Notes under the pieces: generated by a model
Databases searched by the model: none
What the model was told of the DNA's origin: nothing
The model's input: the letters and a program-made list of their open reading frames with translations, nothing else
From: Euryodendron excelsum
Taxonomy: Eukaryota; Streptophyta; Magnoliopsida; Ericales; Pentaphylacaceae
NCBI GenBank assembly: GCA_033060915.1
Contig: CM065379.1
Span: 28,016,318 to 28,080,317, forward strand
Direction: 5' to 3'
DNA: 64,000 nt
Made by a program: the position numbers and the translations under genes
Part shown: piece after piece, positions 23,463 through 36,094 of the stretch
How the letters are laid out: the number at the start of each line of letters is the position of its first letter
Numbering within the stretch: position 1 is the first letter of the stretch

Positions 23463-25583
23463 TAAGATGATTCTAACCATTCCAAGCTTGGGGTTGTTTA
23501 GGAAAGTGTTATATTCAATATGACCATTAAGTTCCAAATTTAGGTTCAAACCCTAAATTATTTTTCAAGAAATCATAACTCTAAGATGATTCTAACCATT
23601 CCATGGTTGGGGTTGTTTTAAAAAAGTGTTACATGCAAAGAGACCATCAAAGTCCATATTAGGGTTTCAAACCCTAGTTGTTGTCAAAATCACAACCATA
23701 TAATGGTTCTAGTCTTCTCATGATTAGAATCGTTTTAGGAAAGCGAGATATTGAAGAGACTTTCAAAAGTCTATATTCATACATTTCTAAAATTGTTTTA
23801 CAAATTCACTTCCTAAAAATTCTTCTCAAAGATAAACTTTCTAAAAACTATCTATCTTGAAGTTCAAGTCAAAACTCTAGATTCCATATTTAGAAAACTC
23901 TAGGTTTCTCACATAAAATCATAGCTTTTTATTTACATCAAATCAAAGATTTTCAAAACCCTGTTTCTACATGAAGTCATAGATTTCCTAATTCTTAACC
24001 CATATAAAATGATAGATTTCCAAAACTAAGGCTTTCCAATTTCAAGACAAATCAAATTGTTTTCAAGTAGGAAACCAAATCTAATCATCTATTTATTGAA
24101 ATAAAATCTAGTTTTCTATTTTAGGAAATAAAGATAAAATCTTTCCTAACTTCAAACTTTCAAATCTTTCCTATTTTCAATTTTTTATAATGTCAATCTT
24201 TTCTAATTTCAAAACTTTTCAAAAGCAAAACTTTTCCTTTTTAATTGAAATTCTATCTTTCCAATTCAAATGCATTGCATAAACTCTAGGTCCTAGAATT
24301 ACTTAAATCCTTAGTTACCTCAAACCTTTTTGAAACTCAACTTTCTAAATTCAATGTTTCTTAAATAGAATCTTTCCAAATCTCAAATTTCCAAACTTCA
24401 AAACCAAATCTTTTTTAATCCAAACATTTCTTAATTCAAATATTTCCAAAGTCAAATCCTTCCTAAAATGGAAACTTTCCTAAAATAGAACTTTCCTAAA
24501 TCAAAACTTTCCTAAGTTGGAACTTTCCTAAAATCAAACATTTCTATTTAAATTGTATGTTTAAGCCCTAAGTTATCTAAACCCTAGGAGGCCAAAACCC
24601 TAATTCAACCTTAACCCTAAAATAGAGTTAGAAAACTTCAACTCTTTCCTAAATCAAGATGGCTTTCAAACCCAAGTCAAGTCAAGATGATTTTAAAGTT
24701 CAATTCAAACTTTCGAAAATGAGTTTAAATTCTGCTTCAAAGTTCAAGTTCAAATCAAAGTGAATTTCAAATTTTCTAATCAAAGTTTAAATCCAACCCT
24801 TTTCAAGTTAAATTTTCCAAAAGCCCTAAAGTGACTTTTCAAATCAAATAGGACCCAAAGTGTTTGTTTTCAATCAGATCTCGAGTCCAAACTACGATTG
24901 ACTTGATTCCCATTAAAGGGATACGTATGTAACCCTCATAAGTGCGGTCACAACCTTTTTCAAAATTTTAATTCTCTTTTTCAAAATCTCTCTTCAAATT
25001 CTTTTCATGTACTTACATATCATGCATCATATCATCCCTAAAGTGATGGCATAGAACTCTTTTCTAAAAATCTCAAAGTGGATACAATTTGACATTGGAT
25101 AATCAAAGATTCTAAGTGAGTGAACTTAGGGTGAAAAGGCATGTAGGTACCAGAAGGGTGGAATAGGGTGATAGCCTAGTGCATCTTCTCTATATGTAAC
25201 CAACCTCCGAACCTAGAATCACTATTTTCAAAGACCAAAAGGGAGTTATTTTAAAAAAGGGCTTAAATCTTTTCAAAGATTGCCAAACAACTTGATTTCT
25301 CCAAAAAAAAAAAAAAAAAAAACCCTTTGTTAAGGAAGTTTTTCCAAAATTTTTTAAAAAATCCTAAGTTTACTCTTCGAATTGTACTTAGTTTTAGGTG
25401 ACCTAACTCACCCTAACAAAATTAGATAGAAACTCCAAACCTTTTTCTAAAAGCCCTTATTCAAATCAATTTCCAATTCAAATCTAGTAACACTCGTCAT
25501 TCTAGAAGGATGAGTTTTAATGAGAGAGTACCATGTCTTTCCCACATATCATCTCGCGAGGTGTGAAAAACTAGGGTATGACA

Positions 25584-25892
25584 ATATCAACAATGACAAC
25601 GACAACAGTGGACTGAGCCTTTCTTTCCATCTTATCTGCAAAATAACCTGCGTGGGTGTGAGCTTTAAATCAATGTGCTTACTAAAATAATCAAACTCAT
25701 AAAGAAATAATGCTAAAGAAGTTCTGAATCAATTAATAATAGATAATCCACCTTTCAATGATATAATCACACATCTATCATCATTAATAAGAAATGACTT
25801 TTGTAGTGCATTGCCTCATGTAATGTAAGGTTGAATGTCATCACATAGGCTCATCACCACTTGGGCATATCACCACATAGGCACTTCACCAC
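25584..25892. other. Unrelated target sequence, left part
   Basis: This stretch is not Tat-like LTR sequence. It contains the imperfect repeat of catcaccacttgggcatatc / accacataggcac. It ends at ACCAC, where the complete element inserted, and continues at 43188. No gene found. Confidence 0.6.
25888..25892. repeat. Target-site duplication ACCAC (left)
   Basis: Repeated exactly at 43183-43187, 17.3 kb away, at the far end of the element. Confidence 0.92.
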
Positions 25893-28800
25893 TGTCGCGC
25901 CCAGATTTTTCGCACTCGAGTAATACACACACAAGCGAGAAAAATACTGTATTCTCTCGTTAGAACTCACCCTCCTAGAAGAATGAGTGTGACTATGTTT
26001 GAATTGAAAATTGATTTGAACAAAGGGCTATTGGAAAAAGTTTGGAGTCGTCATCGAACTTGATTAAGGTGAGTTAGGTCACCCAAAAACTAAGCATAAT
26101 CCGAAAACTACAATTAGGGTTTTGGAAAACGATTTTGAAAATATCTCCTCAAGAGAGGGCTTTTAAGAAAACAGGTTGTTTGGCAACCTTTAGAAAATAT
26201 TTAGCCCTTTTTGAAAAATAACTCCTTTTGGTCTTTGAAAACAGTGATTCTAGGTTCGGAGGTTGGTTACGTTTAGGGAAGACGCAGTAAGCCATCACCC
26301 TACCCCGCCCTTGCGGTACCTACATGTCAATCTACCCTAGATTTACCTATGAGAGTCTTCAACTAACCAATGTTCAATCTTATCCACTTTATAAAAGAAT
26401 TTTTAAAAAGAAACTAACATGATGCGTGATATGCAAGTGTAAGAAAAGAAAGTTGAAAAATAGATTTGGAAAGAGATTTGAAAAGAAGAATTTGATTTGA
26501 TTTTAGAAGAGAGATTTGAAAGGATAGGTTTGAAATTGGAAAGTTTTAGAAATTGGAAATAGAAATTTGGAATTGGAAGTTTGAAAATAGATTGGAGATT
26601 GGAAAAGATTGTGGAATTTGAGATTTAAAAAAGAGTTGTAGAAATAGAAACTTGAAAAATGTGGTGACCGCACCTATGAGAGTTGCCTACGTATTATTTT
26701 GGAGGAATCAAGTTAGTCGTAGTTCGGACAAGAGTCCGATTAAAAATAGAAAATATGATTGGAAGAAAAAGATTGAGTTGAAAATTGGATTGAAAGATTG
26801 AGAGATTGAACTTTGATTGGAAGATTTGAAAAGATATGACATTGGAAAACTGAGTTTTAGGAAACCTAGACTTAGGAAAGAGAGAATTTAGAAAGGACTT
26901 GAGATTAAGAAAGATTGGACTCGAATGTTGGACATTGAAGATTGGAAAAAGATTGGATTGAATTTAGGAAAAGTTCGAATTAGGAAAGGTTCAAATTAGG
27001 AAAGTGTTATTTTAGGAAAGTTTTGGTTTAAGAAAGTTTCAACTAAGGAAAGCTTTGATTTAGGAAAGTTTCGAATTAGAAAAGCTTCGACTTAGGAAAG
27101 TTTCAACTTAGGAAAGTTTTGAATTAAGAAAGTTTAAGATTTAAGGAAGATTTGAATTGGGAAATTTTAAAATAAGAAAGGTTTAAAAATTAGAAGGTTT
27201 GGGATTTAGAAAGTATTAACTTAAGAAAGTTTTGAATTTAGAAGGCTTTGGAATTTAAAAAGATTTCAAATTTAGAAAATTTAAGATTTAGAAAGTTTTG
27301 GAATTTGAGTTTTAGAAAATCTTGAAATTAGGAAAGATTTCAGTTTAGGAGAGATTTGAAAACTTAGATTTGGAAAGTTAAGATTTGAAAGTGGGTAGAA
27401 TTAAAAAAAAGAGTTGAATTAGGAAAAATTTGGAAGCATAATGTTTAAGGAAAGATTTGGAAGTTTTAGGAAACTTATGGTTTAGGAAGGTCGGGAATTA
27501 GGAGAGAGTTAAATTAGGAAAGATTTAGATTTTGAGTTTTAAAATTTAGGAAAGATTGTTATGTTCATGTTTTGGAAACTTAAGATATAGGAAAGTGGAA
27601 GATTAGGAAGGAGTTGAATTACGAAAGATTTGGATTAGGAAGGGTTAAGATTCCTATTTCCTAAAACAAAGGATTGGATTTTGTTTATAAAAAAGAAGGT
27701 TTGATTTTGTTTCCAAAAACGGAGGATTGGATCTAGTTTCCTAAACGGAAAGATTGGATTTGGTTTCCTAAAGGGAAGATGGGATTTGGTTTCCAAAAGG
27801 GAAGATTGGATTTGATAAGGATTTGGAAAAGAATGTTTTAGAAACCCTAGATTTGGAAGTGTATAGTTTTAACGTAGAAAATAGGTTTTGGAAACTTATG
27901 ATTTTGATGTAGAAAGGGAGCTTTTGGAAACCTAGGTTTGGGGAAAGGTTGAAAATCACTTTTTTGGAAAGAAAATTAGGGTTTCCTAATTGTGGGTTCT
28001 AGGATTTGACTTAGTCTCTAAGGAAACAGTTTTTTAGAAAGTGCATTTTTGGAAATGAAAATTTTGGAGAAAGATTCTAAAGAGAAGTTTTATAGAAAGC
28101 GTATTTTGAAAAGAATTTTAGGAAGGAAATTTTTGGAAAGTAAAACTTTGGGAGAGTCTTGAAAACAAGATTTTGGAAGAAGCTTTGCGGAAAGAGTTTT
28201 TAGGAAAGTAAATTTTGAGGAGAGTGTTTTGGAAATGGGTTTAAAAAGAGAAGTTTTAGAAAATAGATTTTTGGAGGAAATATTTAGAAAGCAATTTTGG
28301 AAAGAAGACTTTTTTGGAAATGTGTTGAAAAAGAGGGTTTTAGAAGAAGAGATTTCTGAAGAGAGAGCTTTTTAGAAAGTATAAAAACATCTCACTTTTC
28401 TAAAGCGATTCTAACTATAAGAATGCTAGAACCACTTTAAGAAAGTGGTTTTGAAAACAACAAAGAGTTGAAAATATAGACCGTATCGGTCGCTTTAAAT
28501 GTAACACTTTCCTAAAGCAACCCTAGCCATGAAAAGGCTAGAATCACCCTAGGGTTGTGATTTTGAAAACAAGTTTTAAAAAAGAAAATTTTGATACAAT
28601 TTTGAAAACGATTTTGAAAACGATTTTGAAAACGACTTTTGGAAGAATGTAAGAATCATGATATGCACAATGCAAATTTGGGGTCGTGAACATACAAGGT
28701 TAAGGCTTCACCACATAATCAAGGGGGCCGAACCCACGTGGTCTCCGATTAGACTAAAAGAAAGCCCCCGACACGGTGACCCTACATTAGTCTAATGTTA

Positions 28801-29263
28801 CACATGGACCGGGAGTCTCCTTGTTTCAAGCATGCAAAGAAAGCAGGGAAAGAGATGGGGGATTAAAATAGAGAAAACCCAAGTGGGTTAGGAAAGAGAA
28901 GAGAGATGGGGGAAGTGCAGAAACTTAAAGAGAAAGCCTACCGTTTGTCTTGTTTATTTTGTGCGCCTTGCTTTTCTTCGGTCTTTGCTTCACGTCAATC
29001 TTCGTCTTGATCCTTAGGGACTCTTCTTCGATCTTCGAGAGCTTTGAGTTGCAGCAGTCTAAGTCTTCAATGGAGGCTTGAGGCTAGTGTATGAGTGTAT
29101 GGGGGTGTGTATGAGTGTATAGGTGGCTAGGGTTTAGTGTATGGTGGCTAGGGTTTGGAATACCTAGAGAAACTAGGGTTTTGGGAGTGTACGAGCTCTG
29201 TATATCGAAATATAGGATTTTTAAACTGAGTTTGCGGACCTTTTCACACTGGAGGAGGCTCTG

Positions 29264-29271
29264 TATTTATA
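29264..29271 (-). promoter_or_regulatory. LTR TATA box (minus strand)
   Basis: TATAAATA on minus, with GGCGCC-type inverted repeats just upstream in the sense of transcription (29300-29395). Confidence 0.8.
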
Positions 29272-30719
29272 GAGATGGGATAGACCTGCTGCCTGTTATA
29301 GTAGCGCTAGACCAAAAATGCTTCTAGCACCACTAGGAGTGGCGCCAGGCCAAATATTGGCTTGGCACCACTAGTAGTGGCGCCAGCCAATTAGGAAACT
29401 ATTAAGGTCGGCAAGCAATGTATCTTTGACAGATTTGGGCGCCTGTACTAGGTACTACTATGCAATTTTTGGCCTGGCTCCACTAGGAGTGACTCCGGAA
29501 AGTTTGGGAATGATTTAAGGGACCGGGATTGGCCCAGAAGGCTGGAAAAGGGCAGGAAGACTTTAAACTGTGTCTCGGAGATATTTGTCTTAAAAAATGA
29601 GGATAGGATGTGTCGGAGGGGTTGACCGGACCATTAGGGGCAAAATGGTTAACCGGGCTGAAAAGCTGCCGAGATGGGCTCGGAATGTCCTGAAAGAAGA
29701 CTGTTTAGAATGTTCCCAAAGGTTGCCAGTTTGATACCCAGAGCTGGTGTGGTCGGAAAAGGTGACCGGGCCACCAAGGGCAAAACGGTCATTTCGCCCC
29801 AAGTTTGCCAGAACTGACTCGGAATGATCCGGAAAGATAGAGGAAGGTTGAGAATACTATAAGAAGTAATCTTAGAAGGTTACCGATTTGATACCCAGAG
29901 CCGGCGTGGCTAGAAAAAGGCGACTGGCCCACCAGGGGTAAAATAGTCATTTTGCACCGGGTTTGCCGGAATTGACTCGGAATGATCCGGAAAAATAGAG
30001 GAAGGTTGGGAATACTATAAGAAGTATTCTCGGGAGGTTACCGGTTTGATACCCAGAGCCGGTGTGGTCCTTGGGACGTTCGGATGCCTTGGGGCAAAAT
30101 GGTCATCTTGACAAAAAAGTCTCGGAACTGACCCAAAACTGACTAGAAGGCACCTAATCGTGCCGGATTGCTTTCAAGACAATCTTAGAAGGTTGGAATT
30201 AATGTTCTGAAGACTCAGGTGTGTTCTCAAGAAACGTGCCGAAAAAGGCCCAAGGGGTAGTTTGGTCATTTTTTACCGGAGTGGGCTAGCAGGCACTAGT
30301 GTTGACCTATGTTTTGAGTGTTTCTGCCACTCTGACGGCAGTCGTGTGACACAGGGGTTTGTTGGAAATTCCCTATATCGACATGCTTGTGACTATTTTT
30401 GCTTCTTTGACAGTTGTGATGTTTGCGAGTATTTTCGTTACTTTGACGGTTTGCGATCATTCCCAAGATTGCCTGATCTCGGGAAGCTGCTAAAGCGACT
30501 TAGCGCCTGAGAATCAATTTTCTCAAAAGGCGTGCCTAAACAGACATTTCTACATTGGCGGGCTAGCACCAAAGGTGTACCATTCTACCATCTCGGGGAC
30601 TTGGGTCTTGTCCCGGTCGATAGGTTTAAATGGACTTACCATTTCGAAGAGATTTTCTTCGAAAAATGTGCCGAACCATCTCGAGAAGTCAGCTATCTTC
30701 AGAGAGGGATTGGAATTGA

Positions 30720-31110
30720 AATTGGAGTTGAAAAGGGGACTTACCGTCTTTGGAAAGACGTGCCTGATTTGGGAATTGGAAAGGGGACTTACCGTCTTCG
30801 GAAAGACGTGCCTGATTTGGAGTTGGAAAGGGGTCTTATCGTCTTCAGGCCTGATTTGGGATTAGAAAGGGGACTTACCGTCTTCGGAAAGACGTGCCTA
30901 ATTTGGATTTGGAAAGGGGACTTACCGTCTTCGGAAAGATGAGCCTGATTTGGAATTGGAAAGGGGACTTACCGTCTTCAGAAAGACGAGCCTGATTTGG
31001 AATTGGAAAGGGGACTTACCGTCTTCGGAAAGACGAGCCTAATTTGGAATTGGAAAGGGGACTTACCGTCTTTGGAAAGACAAGCTTGATTTGGAATTGG
31101 AAAGGATAAT
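30720..31110 (-). repeat. U3 tandem array, about 48-bp units with CGTCTT-CGGA-AAGACG hairpins
   Basis: About eight copies of a unit reading ggaaaggggacttaccgtc then ttcggaaagacgtgcctgat on plus. Most keep the 6-bp stem CGTCTT/AAGACG around loops CGGA, TGGA or CAGA. Units differ by single bases, which explains the length difference from the array at 42650-42990. Confidence 0.85.
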
Positions 31111-31289
31111 GCCCCTTAAGGGCATTTTGGTCATTTTGCCTCTATTTGGGCCCGGTGGGGCCCGCGAAGGGAAGAATTGACGGGATTAGATTTAGAGAAT
31201 TGGTTTCGATTGGAATACGTCCATATTGACTTGAGTGCAAGTCTAGACGGACCGTAGACTGCCTCGCGGTAAAAAATGGGGTGCTTACA

Positions 31290-31310
31290 GCTGCCCCTCT
31301 TTTTCTATCT
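31290..31310 (-). other. Polypurine tract of the complete element
   Basis: On minus it reads AGATAGAAAAAGAGGGGCAGC and directly precedes the LTR start TGTAAGC. Counterparts are at 53866-53886 and 60883-60903. This is the expected start site for plus-strand DNA synthesis and identifies the neighbouring LTR as the 3' LTR. Confidence 0.8.
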
Positions 31311-32216
31311 TTGCTTGTCAAAGACAGAAAATGATAAGGTAAGAGTCCCATGTTGATCGCGAGGCAGTCAGAGGGACGAACTTTGGGAATTTTTCGACAA
31401 CGGGGGTTCGAAAATGGATATTGGGCCCAAAAGGCCTTCGAAACCAAGCTTTGGCGGGAAAAGGGCAAAGTTGCCTAGAATTTGGAACTAGTGCCACTAG
31501 GAGTGGTGTCTTTGGCAAATCTGGCTCGGCACCACTCTAGTGGCGCTAGGCTTAGGATCAAAACCAACAAACTACTGGTTCAACACTGCTGCGGGATTTG
31601 AAGAGTTTGGGAGAATCTTAAACTTGATTGGAAAATAAATTTTCTTAAAGAATTGAATCAGAAAAGCTTAAAGATGGATTGAAAAAATTGAGATTTGATT
31701 TTGAAAATGATTTTTGACCTTGAACTTTGAAGTAGATTTGGGAAGGAAACATTTAGCAACCTTAGAATTTGATTTTAAGAAGTGATTTTGAAGATGAACT
31801 TTTGGAAGAGAAAATTAGAAAACCTTTTGAAAATCGATTTTGGAAAGAAACTTTTAGAAGCAAGATTTTTTGAAAACTTTTGGAGGAAAGTAATAGGAAA
31901 CCCTTGGGAAACTGATTTTGAGAAAAAAAAACTTTTGAAGGGAAAAAGTTATGAAACTTTTTGAGAATTGTTTTTGGAAAAATAACTTTTTAAGAAACCT
32001 TTGAGAGTTGATTTTAGAAAAGAACCTTCGAATGAAAAGTTTAAGAAACCCTTTAAGTTGGTTTGAGTAGAATTTATATGAAAGTTGTGTCATTCATTTT
32101 CATTTATATTTTATTTTTAGTTATTATCATTATTAATTTTTTCTTGCTTTTATTTCTTATCTTTTGAACTACATATACCATGTATTAATACCTCTTACCT
32201 TGACTCACCTTTTAGG
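31311..32216 (-). mobile_element. Interior between polypurine tract and cargo remnant
   Basis: Holds a GGCGCC-type inverted repeat pair (31485-31550) also found upstream of the LTR TATA boxes. A low-complexity stretch (31620-32090) of ttttggaagaaaacttttg-like words follows, with the same make-up as 18280-18980. Just before 32217 comes ttaccttgactcaccttttag, an acceptor-like sequence shared with the other cargo copies. No gene seen. Confidence 0.6.
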
Positions 32217-32441
32217 ATGGCATACGCGGGCGATGACGGTTCCGAGGGGAGCGGGAAGGTGGCCCAGATAGATTCTATCGGTAGCTCCAGCCGATCTAGG
32301 GCTAGTCAGTACTCTGCCAATCGAGCACCTTCCAGCCAGAGTGGGAGGAGGAGAGTAGGCTCCCAGTTGACCCCTTCCCTCCAGTTGAGCCAGCCTTCAA
32401 GGATGAGATGGACGCCGAGGTTTTCCACTTTTGACTTTTAG
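32217..32441 (+). CDS. Short Ser/Arg-rich frame ahead of the cargo remnant (unrecognised)
   Basis: A 74-codon frame starting right after an acceptor-like ttttag. The protein begins M-A-Y-A-G-D-D-G and is rich in Ser, Arg, Gly and Gln, with no domain I know. It ends at a stop just before a second acceptor-like sequence (gacttttag) and the ATG of the DUF7745-like remnant. The start resembles the short frame at 19066, so it may be an upstream coding exon of the antisense gene that the copies at 55222 and 62245 lack or have lost. It could also be chance. Coding status is uncertain. Confidence 0.3.
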   Translation: MAYAGDDGSEGSGKVAQIDSIGSSSRSRASQYSANRAPSSQSGRRRVGSQLTPSLQLSQPSRMRWTPRFSTFDF

Positions 32442-32442
32442 G

Positions 32443-33130
32443 ATGGCCAACGCTATTTTAAGTTGACTACATGTTTTGTATGACGGGTATCCTCCAGATG
32501 AGTAAGACACTTTTCGCTAGTCCTTTGGTTGTATAGTTTCTCTCCTATTGGTGCAGCTTATTTTCGGCAGTGGTTCCCTTCTGGCGCCTAACTTATCTTT
32601 CTTCCATGAGCTCGCTCCCTTTGATCACGAGTATGGTTTCCTCCTAGGTCTTCGAGAAGATTTGGCTGACATTATGGGACCCATTTTTCCTTATGGCTGC
32701 ATCATAGTTGTCTTGTCTCAGCTTGGATTCCATGTGCAGCCTTTTCTTCTAATCTCCTGCCCCTAGCTTCCTCATGTCCCATTGAAGCTCTTGTTCTCAC
32801 ATTCTGAGTTTGTGACGCATAGGAGAGCTCATTCTGGGGATTGACATACTTCTCAAGATTGGTCCATTTCTCCATGATAGCCCTAGCTCGATTTCCCTTA
32901 AACTTGTTGATGTTTCTGCAAGGGGATGACTCAGTCGGCCGTTGATTGCATGCGTTGCTCACCAAGATTCGTGAAGGACACTCATATGCTCCTATGGTTA
33001 TAGAACAGACCTTCGTGAGCTTTACCAGACTCTAGCAAGGGGTCGATACTCATTGTTGGGAGTGCGCTTCATTATTCCAGCTTTGGGTGATTGGACACTT
33101 ATTCACTACCCCTCTTTCGAAGTCGTTTGA
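32443..33130 (+). pseudogene. DUF7745-like antisense cargo gene, heavily decayed
   Basis: Codons align with the copy at 62245 from the ATG on: the A-I-L-S start, P-P-D-E, then after frame-breaking changes E-Y-G-F-L-L-G, D-I-M-G-P-I-F and S-Q-L-G-F (about 32625-32735). Where the better copy has CGG, CAG and CGG, this one has TGA, TAA and TAG. Later parts matching the Y-A-P / E-T-F-V-S and R-G-C-A-T regions survive only in scraps (about 32920-33110). It is transcribed opposite to the element and lies near the 3' LTR, like the other copies. It is surely non-functional as a protein gene. Confidence 0.7.
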
Positions 33131-33879
33131 TTGGGGAGGTTGAGAGTGGGTCATTGCCCCATTCTCTGTTTCTTGTTGGTCATAGAAATCTGAGCTTTTT
33201 GAGGTGGGTACCGGTGCTAGGGATGTCTAAGGGGTGACTTTAGTTCCTTTTTGTGTTTTACCTTGTTCCCTGTTTCCAATTTGAGAGAAAGAGAAAGACA
33301 TAGAGTTAGTTTTTGTACAAAAACAGTTTATTTTGTATGTACATGGAATTAGATGTCTAACTTATTTTGTATGTCCTATTTTTTTTTTTTATTTATATAT
33401 TTGTTATGAATGCATAGGTTCATACAGGAATGGAATTTAATGCATGTTTTACTTTCGGATGAATGTACATACTGGAATGAAATTGAATGCATGCCATGCC
33501 TTGGATGAATACATGAATAGATATGAACTACACAGAAATTTAATGGATGTACAGTTTATACATGTCATAGATGCATTAGTACTGCAAGTATATAAGCTGT
33601 TTACAAATAATGTCCCAGGATTGCCCTAGGGCCCATACTCTCAGGATTCTGTTTCCTTTCCAAGATTTTGCCCCATTTAGTTTTGTCTCATTCTCATCAA
33701 GGTGTGATAGCATTTGCACCATTCTCTAGGGATCTTGACCTTTCGATTTACTATTTTATCCCTATTTTCTACAAGGTTACTGTTTGGGATTTTTCTGATC
33801 TCACTTGGTTTTCTCTCTCAGATCTCTAAGATGCCACCATGGTTCAAGCGACTACTCGCATGCCCTTTGCAGAGTGATA

Positions 33880-34440
33880 AACAACTAAGCCCTCAATCCG
33901 AGAAGACTTCTTTTAGGACTGTAATGTAGGCTGGGTTTAGGGGTTGTAAGAAACGAAGAGATAATTAGGCTCAAAGATCTTCTTTGAGTGGATTGTTTAA
34001 ACCAAAACCATCTGAGCACACCTTGAAGCATGAGATTGCCCCTTGCATTCCCTGCCAGTTCTCCTTTCTCATCTTAGTTGTCTTGGTATTGTTCAGGCTT
34101 ATTTGGACTAAGTAATTTTCTTTTTATCAGAGAGGACTTTAATTTGGACCGTAACGTAGGCTAGGTTAAGGAGTTTATGAATGAACGGGATATGTAGGCT
34201 CAAATTTGATGTTGCTTCCAGTAGAGTTTAGATATGCACCATCCTTGGTTGGTTTTCTAGTGGGGTTTCATCCCCTGATATCCTCCTCTAGCTTCAGAAA
34301 CATATCTAGCAATCTTTTTCAATCAGAGTGGGCTTTAGTAGAGTTGTAATGTAGGCCATGGTTTGGGGTTTAACAAGAAAGGGTAAAGGTTCAAACCTAT
34401 TGCTTCTATTCGTCTTCCTTATTACCTAGGATCACCTTTG
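33880..34440. repeat. Three degenerate tandem units centred on GTAATGTAGGC
   Basis: The word GTAATGTAGGCTGGGTTTAG at 33921, GTAACGTAGGCTAGG at 34151 and GTAATGTAGGCCATGG at 34346 recur with the flanking ggctcaaa/ggttcaaa words, at a period of about 195-230 bp. Confidence 0.6.
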
Positions 34441-34779
34441 AACATATATTCTTTAAAGAGTTCACCTTTCTTGTAGTCTAGTCTAATCCTTGACCTTGTA
34501 ACGGAGTTGTCTGACATTTGTCCCCTAACTTCTAGCCTTTCTATATGTTCTTAAAGATAATACAAATTTTTTTTCTTTTCGGCCTCCTGCCCCTTGGCAA
34601 CTCTTTTCCTTTGCTGTTCTTTTTCATCTCTTTTCTTTCTTTTTATGAAATGAACAATTCTGTAACCCTTTTTCTCCTTTGACCTTTTTCTTAACAACTC
34701 AATCTAACCCGTTGTGGGTGATGATCCCTAGGTTGGGGCTTTCTCAAAAAAAGAAAAAGAAAAATGGCTCAACGAGTTT

Positions 34780-35270
34780 GGCAAGGGATTGCTTCTGACT
34801 GTATGAGCAATGAAATGAGGGCCTCTCTTCACTTTGAGCTAGATTGCTTGACCCATAGAGCCTTCATGTTACTTCAGCTTGATGGTCGATGACATTCTCT
34901 GCCAGATCTTTTGCTGCTTGTCTGCCCCAATGTGGGGGGATGGTTTCGGATCGGGGTTGACAAAAAATCTTCTGCTTCCTGTGAGGCACTAGTGGGTTAA
35001 GAAAAAGGGGATGTTTTTGTGTATGTAACAAAATTGAGGGCCTTTCATGACTTCAAATTAAATTGCTTAGTCCATAAAGCCTTTTATACAAAATTTAGAC
35101 AATGTTTTTAGAGAAGATGTGTTTCTTCTAGTAAACCACTACATGTTCTATCAAATCAACTATTTTGTGCTTACCCCAATGTGGGGGATGGTTCTTGGTT
35201 TGGGGATACATGAAAATAAATTATGTACGGCTCTAATAGGCTGAGCAAAGGGTAGTGTTTATTTAGGATA
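34780..35270. repeat. Two degenerate tandem units centred on CCCCAATGTGGGGG
   Basis: Each unit has gagggcct(c/t)tc, then attgctta/tgaccca and tagagcc or taaagcc, then the palindrome-like CCCCAATGTGGGG (34923 and 35172) and ggatggtt. The period is about 220-250 bp, and a third, poorer unit may follow. Confidence 0.6.
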
Positions 35271-36094
35271 AACAGAATAATGGCTTATCATCATTTTGAG
35301 TACTCGGATGCCCATCGCTTAGCCAGGATATCATGCAAGAGTCGCCTTTTCAATGAAATTCACACCACTACCTTCCTCCTATCTCTCGCTCTCTCTTTGT
35401 CTCTCAAAGGTTTTAAACCCCTTTAAATGGGTGGTCTATGTTATCTCATCCTTCAAGTTGAGTCATTTACCAAATGGAGAAGAATCCCTAAATGTGACAA
35501 TCATCCATAAGAGTATGAGACAAAAGGGGATAAACTGGGAACTACCTATTTTCATTTAAAATGTGATTACATGGCATGCAATGTTTATTTAAAGAAGATA
35601 TGTGAGAAATAGAAAGATGAAAAGAAAATAGACGAATTTTGTGGAAATCTCCCTTTTCTTATGGATCTCTTGGTGAGAACCGTTAACAGGTTTTGAAATT
35701 GTGCAGACTACTTTGATATTTCATTCTTCAGGTGTATCATCAAACAACGGAGGGAGAATCGACAGATCTTTTGCAGTGTTTAGCATGAATTTGGAAGTTA
35801 TAAGATTCTTTTACAGCGATGCATGGGTCTGATAGGACTTTGCAAACAGTAAAGCCTCCTTTTATATGCACAGTGCTTGTAGCGGCATAGTGTGGAGTTA
35901 ATGTCTTTTTGATGGATGGTTAGTTCTTCTTGCTTCCTGATGTAGGTTCAGCCTCTTCTAACACCTTGACTCATCCTTCCATGAGTTTGAATTTGTGGGG
36001 TACTAAAGGGATTCCATGAATCCAGTTGTGCTCTCTGACCTACAAAAAGGAAAAGAAAAACATAATGCATTTAGTATGTGGAGTTGGAGGTTCT

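Larger units (their letters stand above)
20986..25583 (+). mobile_element. 5'-truncated Tat/Ogre-like LTR, plus strand, with a nested DNA element
   Basis: Begins inside U3 (equivalent to about 5017 of the first solo LTR), so roughly the first 600 bp are missing. It ends at ...ctagggtatgaca. TATA is at 22079-22086, the GGTAGGG leader block near 22366, the low-complexity leader runs from 22620, and the conserved blocks at 24885-24955 and 25140-25215. A 718-bp inverted-repeat element interrupts it at 22745-23462, and a run of about 22 A lies near 25300. It is more diverged than the other LTRs. No clear target duplication, as expected for a truncated copy. Confidence 0.8.
25893..31289 (-). repeat. 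3' LTR of the complete element, 5397 bp
   Basis: On minus it runs from TGTAAGCACCCC (31289) to GGGCGCGACA (25893). U3 carries an array of about eight units at 30720-31110, and TATA is at 29264-29271. It is 254 bp longer than the 5' LTR. Part of the difference is two segments missing from the 5' LTR: about 150 bp around 29560-29710, and about 40 bp between GGCGCC repeats near 29310. Confidence 0.9.

Noticed and set aside
30532..30942. 136-codon open frame with repeated G-L-T-V-F-G-K-T-C-L-I-W-like units
   Set aside because: The protein repeat is the translation of the 48-bp U3 hairpin array. The unit length is a multiple of three, so the frame stays open by chance, and there is no start context or conservation.
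25893..31289. Reading the LTRs in the opposite direction (TGTCGC...CTTACA also has TG...CA ends)
   Set aside because: TATAAATA position, primer site and polypurine tract all agree on TGTAAGCACC as the 5' end. The opposite reading gives a pyrimidine tract and no primer site.
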